Shown one piece after another: positions 33,937-41,871 of a stretch of 64,000 nucleotides of DNA. Position numbers and translations under genes: made by a program. Position 1 is the first letter of the stretch; each line of letters opens with the position of its first letter. Under the pieces are notes generated by a model that saw nothing but the letters and a program-made list of their open reading frames with translations, did no database searches and had not been told where the DNA came from. The stretch is from Thalassobacillus devorans. Lineage in GTDB: Bacteria > Bacillota > Bacilli > Bacillales > Halobacillaceae. Location of the stretch: positions 620,001-684,000 of the forward strand of contig NZ_FXEH01000006.1 in assembly GCF_900176565.1 (NCBI RefSeq), in the 5' to 3' direction.

Positions 33937-34398
33937 ATGCATAAAGCGGAAAAAATTTGGCTGACATTGAGTTTTGGAATGATTATCGGATTCATGTTAA
34001 TCACAGGCTATCAGGCGTTCGCGAAAGATATGGGACCACCAAGCTACGGGGAACGGATCGATCCGCAAAAGGTCGATGAAACAGCTCCATTCGATAACCC
34101 TGGTGTAAAACAGATTGGTGAAAATGAATATGAAGTGGTTATGACGCTTCAGATTTTCAGCTTTACACCAAACGAAATTGAAGTACCTGCAGGATCCACG
34201 GTCCATTTCACCATGACTTCAAAAGATGTCACGCACGGGTTCCAGGTAGCGGATACGAATATCAACGCAATGGTCATGCCCGGCTACATTTCAAAAATCA
34301 CACAAACGTTCGATGAGCCTGGGGAGTACCTGGTCCTTTGTAACGAGTATTGCGGATCGGGCCATCAGCTGATGGGTACGACGATTACAGTAAAATAA
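33937..34398 (+). CDS. Heme-copper oxidase subunit II with CuA site (ba3/CuANOR type)
   Basis: A 153-residue subunit II: one N-terminal membrane helix (about 8-28) and an extracellular cupredoxin. All CuA ligands are present: His100 in VTHGF, then Cys135, Glu137, Cys139, His143 and Met146 in CNEYCGSGHQLM. It receives electrons from cytochrome c and passes them to subunit I. The short, single-helix form is typical of the B family of heme-copper enzymes. ATG 33937 chosen for its 8-nt distance from AGGAGG. Confidence 0.9.
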   Translation: MHKAEKIWLTLSFGMIIGFMLITGYQAFAKDMGPPSYGERIDPQKVDETAPFDNPGVKQIGENEYEVVMTLQIFSFTPNEIEVPAGSTVHFTMTSKDVTHGFQVADTNINAMVMPGYISKITQTFDEPGEYLVLCNEYCGSGHQLMGTTITVK

Positions 34399-34411
34399 AG
34401 GGGGGAGTAAC

Positions 34412-36091
34412 ATGGAAGCGATAAAAAAAGAGTATTGGAAAGATAAAGCGAATAAAGCGCTCGGAATCAGTCCGGAAGATGCCAGAATCACGAAATCATA
34501 TTTAATTGTTGCCTTCGTCGCCATTTTAGTTGGCGGTCTTCTCGGACTTCTCCAAGGCATGAACAGGGCTGGCATCCTCGAATTGCCGGTATGGCTGAAC
34601 TATTATAAAGTACTGACCGCCCACGGACTCTTACTGGTGGTTGTGTTATCGGCCTTCTTCACGATCGGTTACTTTTACGCGGGGCTCTCCCATTCCTTAG
34701 GCGGGCTGCTACCGAAAGTAAGGAAAATGGCCTGGATCGGCTTCTGGATGAAAATCTTCGGCTTCGTGCTTGCCGTCATCCCGATTTTACAGGGCGACGC
34801 CTCTGTCATGTATACCTTCTATCCACCGATGGCCGCTGCTCCGATGTTCTACATCGGTCTCGTCTTCATCGTATTGGGTGTCTGGATGCTTGCCTTCGGT
34901 GCCTTCATCAATGTGGCAAATTGGAGAAAAAATCATAAGGGACAGCACATCCCGATCATCTCCTTTTTCGCAACCGGTGTTTTTGTCCTATTGTTCTTCG
35001 GCAGTCTGCCGGTCGCTATTGAAGTATTCTACATCATTCCATGGGCGCTTGGATGGATTGAGACCATCAATGTTATGGTTTCCCGTACACTGTTCTGGGC
35101 ATTTGGCCATACGCTCGTTAACATCTGGTATATGACCGCCATTTCTGCCTGGTATGTTTTCGTTCCTAAAATCATTGACGGAAGACGCTGGAGCGATTTG
35201 TTGACAAGGATCGTTGTCATCGCGCTCGTCATCATGAATATTACTGGCGGCTTCCACCATCAGATCATTGACCCGGGTATCTCGGAATCTGTCAAATACA
35301 TGCACGTGTTTATGAGTCTTGCCATTGGGTTCCCGTCCTTGATGACTGCTTATGCGATGTTCGCTGTGTTTGAAAAGACAGCTCGTAAAAAAGGCGGCAG
35401 AGGTCTTGTCGGCTGGTACAAAAAACTGCCTTGGGGAGACGTCCGGTTCCTTGCTCCGTTCATTGCGATGGCTGCATTCATTCCAGCCGGTGCCGGCGGA
35501 ATTGTGCAAAGCACGAACCAGTTGAACCAGGTTGCCCATAATACGATGTGGGTGGTCGGTCACTTCCACTTGACGCTTGGTATGACAGTTGTTATGACGT
35601 TCTTCGGTGTCAGCTACTGGCTCGTCCCATATGTCTCCGGAAGGGTTTTGACGAAAGAAATCAATAAACTGGGTGTTATTCAAACGATCGTCTGGACAAT
35701 CGGTATGGTGCTCATGTCTGGGGCTATGCACTGGGTCGGCTTGTTGGGTTCCCCGCGCCGTACCTCTTACTCGACTTACTTTGATAATGCAACGGCACTA
35801 AGCTGGGATCCTTACCTGTTCTTCCTGGCGATCGGCGGAACCTTACTGATGATCGGTGTACTGCTCCAAGTGTACGCTGTCTTCCATATGATGTTCCTGG
35901 CACCAAAAGGGGAAACTGAGTTTCCGGTGGCAGATGTAGAAGAAGATGCAACACCGACACCAATGTGGACCGAGCGATGGGGTCTCTGGATCGTGCTGAT
36001 GCTTGGGCTGGTAAGCATGGCGTATGTCATTCCGTTAGTCGACTTCATTGTTAATGCGCCTCCAGGTTCGCCTCCATTCAAAACCTGGTAA
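34412..36091 (+). CDS. Heme-copper oxidase superfamily subunit I (B family), possibly a nitric oxide reductase
   Basis: A 559-residue protein with about 13 membrane helices. Metal ligands fall at His71 and His386 (low-spin heme), His384 (high-spin heme) and His233, His282, His283 (CuB), nearly the same numbering as Thermus ba3. The motif after His233, however, is HTLVN, so residue 237 is Asn where oxygen reductases have the cross-linked Tyr (HPxVY). Loss of this Tyr is characteristic of nitric oxide reductases, including the CuA-NOR group of Bacillus. Annotation as b(o/a)3 oxidase is the conventional alternative. Confidence 0.88.
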   Translation: MEAIKKEYWKDKANKALGISPEDARITKSYLIVAFVAILVGGLLGLLQGMNRAGILELPVWLNYYKVLTAHGLLLVVVLSAFFTIGYFYAGLSHSLGGLLPKVRKMAWIGFWMKIFGFVLAVIPILQGDASVMYTFYPPMAAAPMFYIGLVFIVLGVWMLAFGAFINVANWRKNHKGQHIPIISFFATGVFVLLFFGSLPVAIEVFYIIPWALGWIETINVMVSRTLFWAFGHTLVNIWYMTAISAWYVFVPKIIDGRRWSDLLTRIVVIALVIMNITGGFHHQIIDPGISESVKYMHVFMSLAIGFPSLMTAYAMFAVFEKTARKKGGRGLVGWYKKLPWGDVRFLAPFIAMAAFIPAGAGGIVQSTNQLNQVAHNTMWVVGHFHLTLGMTVVMTFFGVSYWLVPYVSGRVLTKEINKLGVIQTIVWTIGMVLMSGAMHWVGLLGSPRRTSYSTYFDNATALSWDPYLFFLAIGGTLLMIGVLLQVYAVFHMMFLAPKGETEFPVADVEEDATPTPMWTERWGLWIVLMLGLVSMAYVIPLVDFIVNAPPGSPPFKTW

Positions 36092-36102
36092 ATGACAAAA
36101 GA

Positions 36103-36131
36103 AGAGAGCCCGCTCCTGGCAGCAGCTCTCT
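36103..36131 (+). terminator. Terminator after subunit I
   Basis: AGAGAGC/GCTCTCT around a 15-nt loop, followed by TTCTTTTAAT; it may be leaky, since functionally linked genes follow. Confidence 0.65.
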
Positions 36132-36163
36132 TTCTTTTAATCGATAACTAGGATGTGATCCTA

Positions 36164-36790
36164 ATGGTCAACAAAAAACTACTAGCTTATCTACTGGTCG
36201 CTGTCTTTGGTATCGTCCTGTTCTACTTCGGAACTGATGGCTTTACTGCTTACACATCGGAAGCGGCTCGGGTCAACCAGCTGAAAGAAGAGAAACCCTT
36301 ATTTCCTGAGGTAACGTTAGAGGACCACGCCGAACGGGTGTATCCTTTTTCCGAGTTTGAAGGCAAGTATGTATTCATTACCTTTTTTTATACGATGTGC
36401 GGGACTGTCTGTCCGGAGCTGGAGAAGAATATGAAGCAAGTGTATGAGATGCTGCCGGAAGACGTGGTGGAAGAAGATATCCAGTTTTTAAGCATCAGCT
36501 TTGACCCGGAGCGTGATACACCTGAAGTACTGGACACGTACCGGGAATGGCTTGAGAGTGACGGGGAGACGTGGCGGATGGCTCGGATTCCGGATCAGCA
36601 GGAACTGGATGAACTGCTCGACCGTTTCGGCGTGATCGTCATTCCCGACGAATATGGCAACTTTGCCCACAATTCGGCTTTTTATCTCGTTGATCCGGAA
36701 GGCCGGCTGGTGGAAGTGATGGATTATCAGGAGACGAGAGAAGCGGCAGTAACCGTGATGGATAGGATGGAAGGGGGCGGAGAAAAATGA
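36164..36790 (+). CDS. SCO1/SenC-family copper chaperone
   Basis: A 208-residue membrane-anchored thioredoxin-fold protein. The copper site is CGTVC with a later His in FAHNSAFYLVD. SCO proteins deliver copper to, or reduce, the CuA site of subunit II, so its place right after the oxidase genes is apt. GTGATC just before the ATG at 36164 acts as the ribosome site. It overlaps the next gene by 4 bp. Confidence 0.9.
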   Translation: MVNKKLLAYLLVAVFGIVLFYFGTDGFTAYTSEAARVNQLKEEKPLFPEVTLEDHAERVYPFSEFEGKYVFITFFYTMCGTVCPELEKNMKQVYEMLPEDVVEEDIQFLSISFDPERDTPEVLDTYREWLESDGETWRMARIPDQQELDELLDRFGVIVIPDEYGNFAHNSAFYLVDPEGRLVEVMDYQETREAAVTVMDRMEGGGEK

Positions 36791-37344
36791 AGGGAATCTA
36801 TTATGTGTTATTGCTGTACTTTTTTCTCATGCTCCCTCCCGTTGCCAATCTGATGGAGTCCGTAATGATCATCCATATGCATATGCAGATGACACTGTTT
36901 GTCATCATCGGCTTTTTGCTCGCACCTGCACTGCAAAAAAGGTTCCCGCGCTTTTTTGAAGAATGGAACCCGAATGGCATTCCCGGCATCCTGCTGTTTG
37001 TGATCGTCATCTTCTATTGGACGCTGCCCCGGTCGATGGACGAAGCGCTCAACCTTTGGTATATTGAGCTGTTCAAGTTCATTTCCCTGCCGTTCTTAGC
37101 TGGTGTGCCGCTTTGGGACAGTTGGAAGAAAATCACTGCCAGTCTTAAAAACGGTCTGATTAGTTTATTTACCTTATTATTCATTTTGATGGGCTGGCTG
37201 TACATCTGGTCACCGAACCAGCTGTGCAATAATTATCTGATGATCGACCAGATCACCCTCGGATGGGGATTTTTGCTGACCGCTGTCTGTATGATCATTT
37301 ACCTGGCGTACAGTTATATTACCGATTTTGCCAAAACAGTATAG
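36787..37344 (+). CDS. Six-helix membrane protein linked to the oxidase cluster
   Basis: A 185-residue integral membrane protein with about six helices and a His/Met-rich stretch IIHMHMQMTLF near residue 30 that could bind copper or heme. I do not recognise the family with confidence; a CtaG-like assembly factor is a reasonable guess. Translationally coupled (ATGA) to the SCO gene. Confidence 0.72.
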   Translation: MKGIYYVLLLYFFLMLPPVANLMESVMIIHMHMQMTLFVIIGFLLAPALQKRFPRFFEEWNPNGIPGILLFVIVIFYWTLPRSMDEALNLWYIELFKFISLPFLAGVPLWDSWKKITASLKNGLISLFTLLFILMGWLYIWSPNQLCNNYLMIDQITLGWGFLLTAVCMIIYLAYSYITDFAKTV

Positions 37345-37393
37345 CCTATCATCCGGCCAATTTCCATGGATGTGGCTTCCGCGTATAAAAAAG

Positions 37394-37428
37394 CAGTCCA
37401 GAAAGCAATAAGATGGGCTGTTTTTTTT
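37394..37428 (+). terminator. Terminator closing the oxidase/SCO region
   Basis: CAGTCC/GGGCTG with flanking A-run and eight T. Confidence 0.75.
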
Positions 37429-37527
37429 ATGGATAGGAATGACAATCGGTGTGGATATATATGGTAAGATAAAGGGGAAGTTCTTCCTTCCAGTATTAAC
37501 GAAATTTTTAAAAGTTGGTGTTTGGTT

Positions 37528-37815
37528 ATGACGAAGTGTGATTGTTGCTCTAACCCTTTTAAGTGGGGAGAGATTTTAAAGAAAAACTTTATTTATGGTC
37601 CGATTACATGTCGAAATTGTAACTGCGTACATAAAATTGATGTTCCTTCGAGGTTTCTCACTACCCTGTTCAGTGTGGTTCCCTTCCTTTTATTCGGAAT
37701 GATTTTATCTCCTTTTCATAACATCTTTTTCACCATTGTAGTGGCGTTGTTGATATTTGTATCAGGTATGCTTGTCACCCCTTTTGTGGTTAATTATAAG
37801 TTGGTAAGCAAGTAG
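37528..37815 (+). CDS. Zinc-ribbon membrane protein (TIGR04104 type)
   Basis: A 95-residue protein with an N-terminal zinc ribbon (CDCCSNPFKWGE and CRNCNCVHK) and two membrane helices (about 45-63 and 68-88). This layout fits the TIGR04104 family of small putative zinc-finger proteins. Role unknown. ATG at 37528; ribosome site weak. Confidence 0.75.
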   Translation: MTKCDCCSNPFKWGEILKKNFIYGPITCRNCNCVHKIDVPSRFLTTLFSVVPFLLFGMILSPFHNIFFTIVVALLIFVSGMLVTPFVVNYKLVSK

Positions 37816-37854
37816 ACGGAAGGCAAAGGGGTGGCAGCAAAAGGCATAAAAAAA

Positions 37855-37878
37855 GTAAGCAGGCAGCCACCCGCTTAC
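37855..37878 (-). terminator. Terminator of minus-strand small gene
   Basis: GTAAGC/GCTTAC stem; on the minus strand it is followed by seven T directly after the stop of the 37880-38122 gene. Confidence 0.7.
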
Positions 37879-37879
37879 G

Positions 37880-38122
37880 TTAGTATTGTTTTTGGTGTTT
37901 AACATCCCAATGCATCGCACCTTTGGTATGAACATTGAGCTTCTGCGCCATTGCATGTGCGGCAGTGAAATCAGAAAAGGTTTTAAACAAATGGCTGTTT
38001 GTAGCCTTTAAGGTTTCTGTTGCCCCATTTACGCATCGTATAAGAACGAACATATTGCGGGACAGTGGTCTCAAAGCACCATCATCACAATGACGACAGC
38101 CTTTGTCCTTTCCCCATGACAT
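37880..38122 (-). CDS. Small His/Cys-containing hypothetical protein
   Basis: An 80-residue protein starting MSWGKDKGCRHCDDG, with two Cys early (CRHC) and several His late (TAAHAMAQKLNVH, HWDVKH). GGAGGTG lies upstream and a good terminator follows, which supports expression. Family unknown. Confidence 0.55.
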   Translation of the reverse strand: MSWGKDKGCRHCDDGALRPLSRNMFVLIRCVNGATETLKATNSHLFKTFSDFTAAHAMAQKLNVHTKGAMHWDVKHQKQY

Positions 38123-38249
38123 CGCTTACGCACCTCCTCCCCATTAAACTTTACCGGAGTTAGAAGAGGACTGTCAGATCATTTGTGATGATCAGGGTAA
38201 TTGCTATATCATTTGTCATTTTGAGGCAGCGTGTGATTGAGCGGACAGG

Positions 38250-38270
38250 GAGCCTGGTACAGCCAGGCTC
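38250..38270 (+). terminator. Orphan plus-strand terminator
   Basis: GAGCCTGG/CCAGGCTC, 5-nt loop, then TTTTTCT. No protein gene precedes it on this strand for over 400 bases, so an unannotated short transcript may end here. Confidence 0.75.
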
Positions 38271-38328
38271 TTTTTCTATTGCTATCATGAGAGAGATTAG
38301 TATGCAGCTCCTGATAAATAAACATACC

Positions 38329-38387
38329 AAAGGCAGCTATCATACCAGGAAAAAGGGGGAGGTCAAACTGGTTAGGTAGCTGCCTTT
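38329..38387 (-). ncRNA. Hairpin element copy 1 with C-rich loop (candidate small RNA)
   Basis: Outer stem AAAGGCAGCTA/TAGCTGCCTTT (38329-38339 with 38377-38387), inner stem ACCAG/CTGGT (38344-38348 with 38368-38372). The loop reads, on the minus strand, TTTGACCTCCCCCTTTTTC. A TATAAT on the minus strand (38401 to 38396) would start transcription at the base of the hairpin. Copies 2 and 3 lie at 43029 and 47625 with compensatory changes in both stems. Strand is inferred. Confidence 0.6.
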
Positions 38388-38430
38388 ATTCAATAATTAT
38401 ACTAACAGACATAGCCGCTTTAAACCACCA

Positions 38431-38458
38431 AAGTAATAAAAATGTAATACCTTTTTTA
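38431..38458 (-). promoter_or_regulatory. Triple direct repeat beside hairpin copy 1
   Basis: On the minus strand TAAAAA, TTACAT and TTACTT recur every 11 bp (38458 to 38431), ending 44 bp before the hairpin. This spacing is that of OmpR/PhoP-type regulator sites. The same trio is present beside copies 2 and 3. Confidence 0.5.
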
Positions 38459-38677
38459 CCCTTGACACATTTATCTCAAAAAGAAAAAATTTCATCCATC
38501 ACCTGGTAAAACAGTTGTTAGTAAGGTTGTAATGGTCTTTAAACATATTTTGGTGAATTACGGTAATGATTGTCACGTGGTACATATCTTTCCCTATAAA
38601 ACGGGCCTGTATATTTAGATATTAAGCCTGTATTTTTCAGGTGGTCACTTGTGTTAATCTTTTAGAGATGGAAATTC

Positions 38678-38701
38678 ACGTCCTCCTTTCATGGGGGACG
38701 T
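38678..38701 (+). terminator. Leader terminator upstream of glycosyltransferase
   Basis: ACGTCCTCC/GGGGGACGT, 6-nt loop, followed by TTTTATTTG, about 60 bases before the gene start. It could be the expression platform of a leader-controlled attenuator; I recognise no known riboswitch in the roughly 200 bases before it. Confidence 0.65.
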
Positions 38702-38759
38702 TTTTATTTGTCATAGACGTATAAAGTATATTGCATTTCACCATGAAGGAGTGACGGCT

Positions 38760-40154
38760 TTGGATTTATTTATAACGATATTTTTTCTGATTAGTGTAAC
38801 GTTTCCTGTGTTGCATCTTTATCATTGCCTGCCGTTTTTTCGTAATAATGACGAAAGTACGGGAATCACTAGCGGTTTGAAACAGTGGAAGCATCAACAT
38901 GGCTATATGAAAGAGGCCGGCATCAGTATTTTGGTTCCCTGTTACAACGAAGAATCGATCATTGAAACTTCAATAGCAAGTATGAAGACACTGGAGTATT
39001 CGAAGTTTGAAGTGGTTTATATCAATGATGGATCATCGGATGGCACGATGGATGATTTGAATAACATGCTCGATTTGAAAAAAAGCGAGCTGTCCCCTCA
39101 GGGCAGACTGATGCATGAAAAGGTAAAAGGGGTGTACCAGTCCCAGCTTTATCCTCATATGTACGTCATTGATAAAGAGAATGGCGGGAAGGCAGATGCA
39201 CTCAATGCCGGAATCGAATATTCTCAAAAAGATTTAGTTGTCACGCTGGATGCCGATACGATCTTGGCCGAGAATGCATTGGCAGCAGTCAATAAAGCAT
39301 TCGAAGATCAAGGAGTCGTAGCTGCCGGCGGAATGGTCCATGTTCTGCAGACAAAAACGAATGAGCCGTTAAAGCGGTTATCGCTGAAAACGGCCAATAT
39401 GCTTGTCCGTGTCCAGGTACTTGATTTTCTGAAAGCTTTTTATATATCCAAATTGTCACTCGTCCGATTCAAGGCTTTGGCCGTTATTTCTGGAGCGTTT
39501 GGTGTCTTTCGGAAAGACATTTTATTTAAGGTTGGCGGCTACCGGAATTCCATTGGAGAAGATATCGACATCACGTTGCGTATCCAGCGGTTCATTGCAG
39601 ATAAAAAGCAGTTGAAAATCACGTTTATTGCTGATGCGATCGGTTATACCGAACTTCCGGAGACATGGAAGGATTTGACGAAACAGCGTCTCCGGTGGCA
39701 AAAAGCATATGTCGACTGTGTCATTCATTTTTGGGCATTTTTCCTAAAAACGTTATTTACCAAGCCTGTTTCCTTTTTCTATATTTTTGAAACCTTTCTG
39801 ATTGGTACGATTGCTGCTTATTTCATGACTGGGGTGGTGACGTATAACCTGATTACGAGCTCGGAGAATTCGATTCTTGCCTATATGTTTTTCTATTTGT
39901 TCTTCCTGTTTTTATTCGGGGTCCTGTACGATCTTGTCGCGCTCCGTATGAACAAGCATTATGGCTTCCGTTTCCAGAAGGGAGATGGCTTCCGAATACT
40001 GGGGACAATTTTCTTCGATATTTTCGTGTATCGATTTGTGGCAGTCTATTACGTCATGTATGGAAGCATCTCTTACTTTTTCAACAAGAAATGGAACAAA
40101 GTATCCCGGACAGGAAGAAACTATCATCAGAAGAAATCGGAAACGGCAGCTTGA
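38760..40154 (+). CDS. Processive family 2 glycosyltransferase (IcaA/PgaC-like)
   Basis: A 464-residue membrane glycosyltransferase: one N-terminal helix, a GT2 catalytic domain (VPCYNEES, INDGSSDGT, the DxD in LDADT, then GEDIDIT and the product-site QRLRWQKAY), and C-terminal helices. Such enzymes polymerise and export surface polysaccharide such as poly-N-acetylglucosamine. I start at TTG 38760, 8 nt after AAGGAG. It is followed 28 bp later by an LCP protein, which fits cell-envelope polymer attachment. Confidence 0.88.
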   Translation: MDLFITIFFLISVTFPVLHLYHCLPFFRNNDESTGITSGLKQWKHQHGYMKEAGISILVPCYNEESIIETSIASMKTLEYSKFEVVYINDGSSDGTMDDLNNMLDLKKSELSPQGRLMHEKVKGVYQSQLYPHMYVIDKENGGKADALNAGIEYSQKDLVVTLDADTILAENALAAVNKAFEDQGVVAAGGMVHVLQTKTNEPLKRLSLKTANMLVRVQVLDFLKAFYISKLSLVRFKALAVISGAFGVFRKDILFKVGGYRNSIGEDIDITLRIQRFIADKKQLKITFIADAIGYTELPETWKDLTKQRLRWQKAYVDCVIHFWAFFLKTLFTKPVSFFYIFETFLIGTIAAYFMTGVVTYNLITSSENSILAYMFFYLFFLFLFGVLYDLVALRMNKHYGFRFQKGDGFRILGTIFFDIFVYRFVAVYYVMYGSISYFFNKKWNKVSRTGRNYHQKKSETAA

Positions 40155-40182
40155 CACTCCGTTTTGAGTGGAGGACAGCATT

Positions 40183-41724
40183 ATGGGTAAAAAAGTTCTA
40201 TTATTCATCATGACAGCCGGGACGGTATTGGTTCTTGGGGCAGTCAGTTATACATTCAACGTGTTCACGTCGACCTCGGCAAGCATCTATGAAGATATTG
40301 ACCGTAATCCTGAATTTGAACAGCGTCTGGATCATATCGACTTGAAGGACGGGGATCCGATATCCGTATTGATCATGGGGCTGGATACGCAAAAAGGAGA
40401 AAAAGGCGGACGGGCCGATACGATGGTCCTGCTGACAATCAATCCGGAAGAAGAGTCTGTCCAGATGGTCAGTATTCCCCGTGATACGTATGTAAAGGTT
40501 CGAGGGGCTGAAGAAAATAAGATGAACAGCACCTATCAAGTCGGCGGTACGGAAATGACCATCAAGTCAATTGAGGAATTTCTCGACGTTCCGGTCGATT
40601 ATTTTGTAAAAGTGAATATGCAAAGTTTTGAAGGCATTGTTAATGCTCTGGATGGTATCACTGTCCAGAACGACCTCGAGTTTGATACCAGGGATGCCGA
40701 GCATCTCAAAGGAGATGCGTATTTTCCTAAAGGGGAGATTACGCTAAATGGAGAAGAAGCCCTGCTGTATGCCCGGATGAGAGAGCTCGACCCTAGAGGG
40801 GATTTCGGGCGTCAGAAACGGCAGCGTCAGGTGATCGAACAAGTGATTCAAAAAGGGGCAAGCATTTCCTCCGTGACCAAGTTCGGTGATATTTTTGAAG
40901 TGGTGGAAGATCACGTGAAGACCAACCTGAGTTTTAATGAGATGTGGAAAATCCAGTCCAATTACAAAGATGCCCGTGCAAAAATTGAACAGTACAAAAT
41001 CGAAGGCACGGATAAAAAGATCGATGGGGTTTACTACTATATGCCTGACGAAAAACAAGTAGAGGAAATTTCCTATCAATTGAACTCTCATTTAGGGTTG
41101 GCCGACCAGGCATCTGATGCAGCAAAAAGGCCGATGGAAGAGAATGTTAAGAAAGAGGACAAGGAAGGGAATCTCTTTACGACCAAAGAACCCAAGCGTG
41201 AATCTGGTAAAGAACCAGTAACCGAAGCAGAGCATCGTCCGGACGAAGAAGATCCGCCGGAAGAAAAAGAGCAGGAAACATCGACAGAAAAGCCAACGCC
41301 ACCGAAAGAGGATGAAGGTGAGGCGGAGTCAGCCACAGACGAAAGTGAGGAGGCACCTCAAGAACCAACAGGACCGGAATCTTCCCAGGACCAAGGCGGC
41401 AATGGTGATCCGAACGTCAAACAAGTCATAACCGATAATTGGGCTGTTGTGCCAACCGAACAGGAGAACCATACTCATATCACTTTTGAAAAAGGTTCGC
41501 TCGATTGGAAGGAAATGACGACAGCGATCGCTGCAGGTGCCGGCTTGCCGGAAGACGATATGATTGTCTGGTGGGCGGCGGGTGAAGGCACGGATAAAGC
41601 CAATGCCACGGTCACCAATCAAGCCCAGACAGAGAATTACCGTGTCCATGTTGCGTGGGTGGACGGTGCCGGTTACAAGCCGGTGAAAACAGAAATTCTT
41701 TATGAAAATGATCAGAAAAATTGA
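40183..41724 (+). CDS. LytR-CpsA-Psr protein fused to a YrrS-like (DUF1510) domain
   Basis: A 513-residue protein: one membrane helix (about 5-25), an extracellular LCP domain (about 45-215; RADTMVLLTI, SIPRDTYV), a long Glu/Pro/Lys-rich linker (about 305-400), and a C-terminal domain with DWKEM at 441-445, ATVTN and AWVDGAGYKP. The last part matches DUF1510, the domain of B. subtilis YrrS. LCP enzymes attach wall teichoic acid or capsule to peptidoglycan. Probably in one operon with the glycosyltransferase. Confidence 0.85.
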   Translation: MGKKVLLFIMTAGTVLVLGAVSYTFNVFTSTSASIYEDIDRNPEFEQRLDHIDLKDGDPISVLIMGLDTQKGEKGGRADTMVLLTINPEEESVQMVSIPRDTYVKVRGAEENKMNSTYQVGGTEMTIKSIEEFLDVPVDYFVKVNMQSFEGIVNALDGITVQNDLEFDTRDAEHLKGDAYFPKGEITLNGEEALLYARMRELDPRGDFGRQKRQRQVIEQVIQKGASISSVTKFGDIFEVVEDHVKTNLSFNEMWKIQSNYKDARAKIEQYKIEGTDKKIDGVYYYMPDEKQVEEISYQLNSHLGLADQASDAAKRPMEENVKKEDKEGNLFTTKEPKRESGKEPVTEAEHRPDEEDPPEEKEQETSTEKPTPPKEDEGEAESATDESEEAPQEPTGPESSQDQGGNGDPNVKQVITDNWAVVPTEQENHTHITFEKGSLDWKEMTTAIAAGAGLPEDDMIVWWAAGEGTDKANATVTNQAQTENYRVHVAWVDGAGYKPVKTEILYENDQKN

Positions 41725-41871
41725 GGAGACGACCGTGTTAAAGATAGAAAACGGCGGGCTGTAAGGGTGGGTCCGCCAATAAACATGTAATTCCAACCAA
41801 TTTGAAAGATACTGCCCGAACAGCGGCTGGATTTTCGAAGTCTATTAAAAAGAGTTGGAGGAAGAAGCGAT

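Noticed and set aside
38185-38379. 64-codon plus-strand ORF
   Set aside because: It runs through a terminator and hairpin copy 1, has no ribosome site and looks like translated non-coding DNA.
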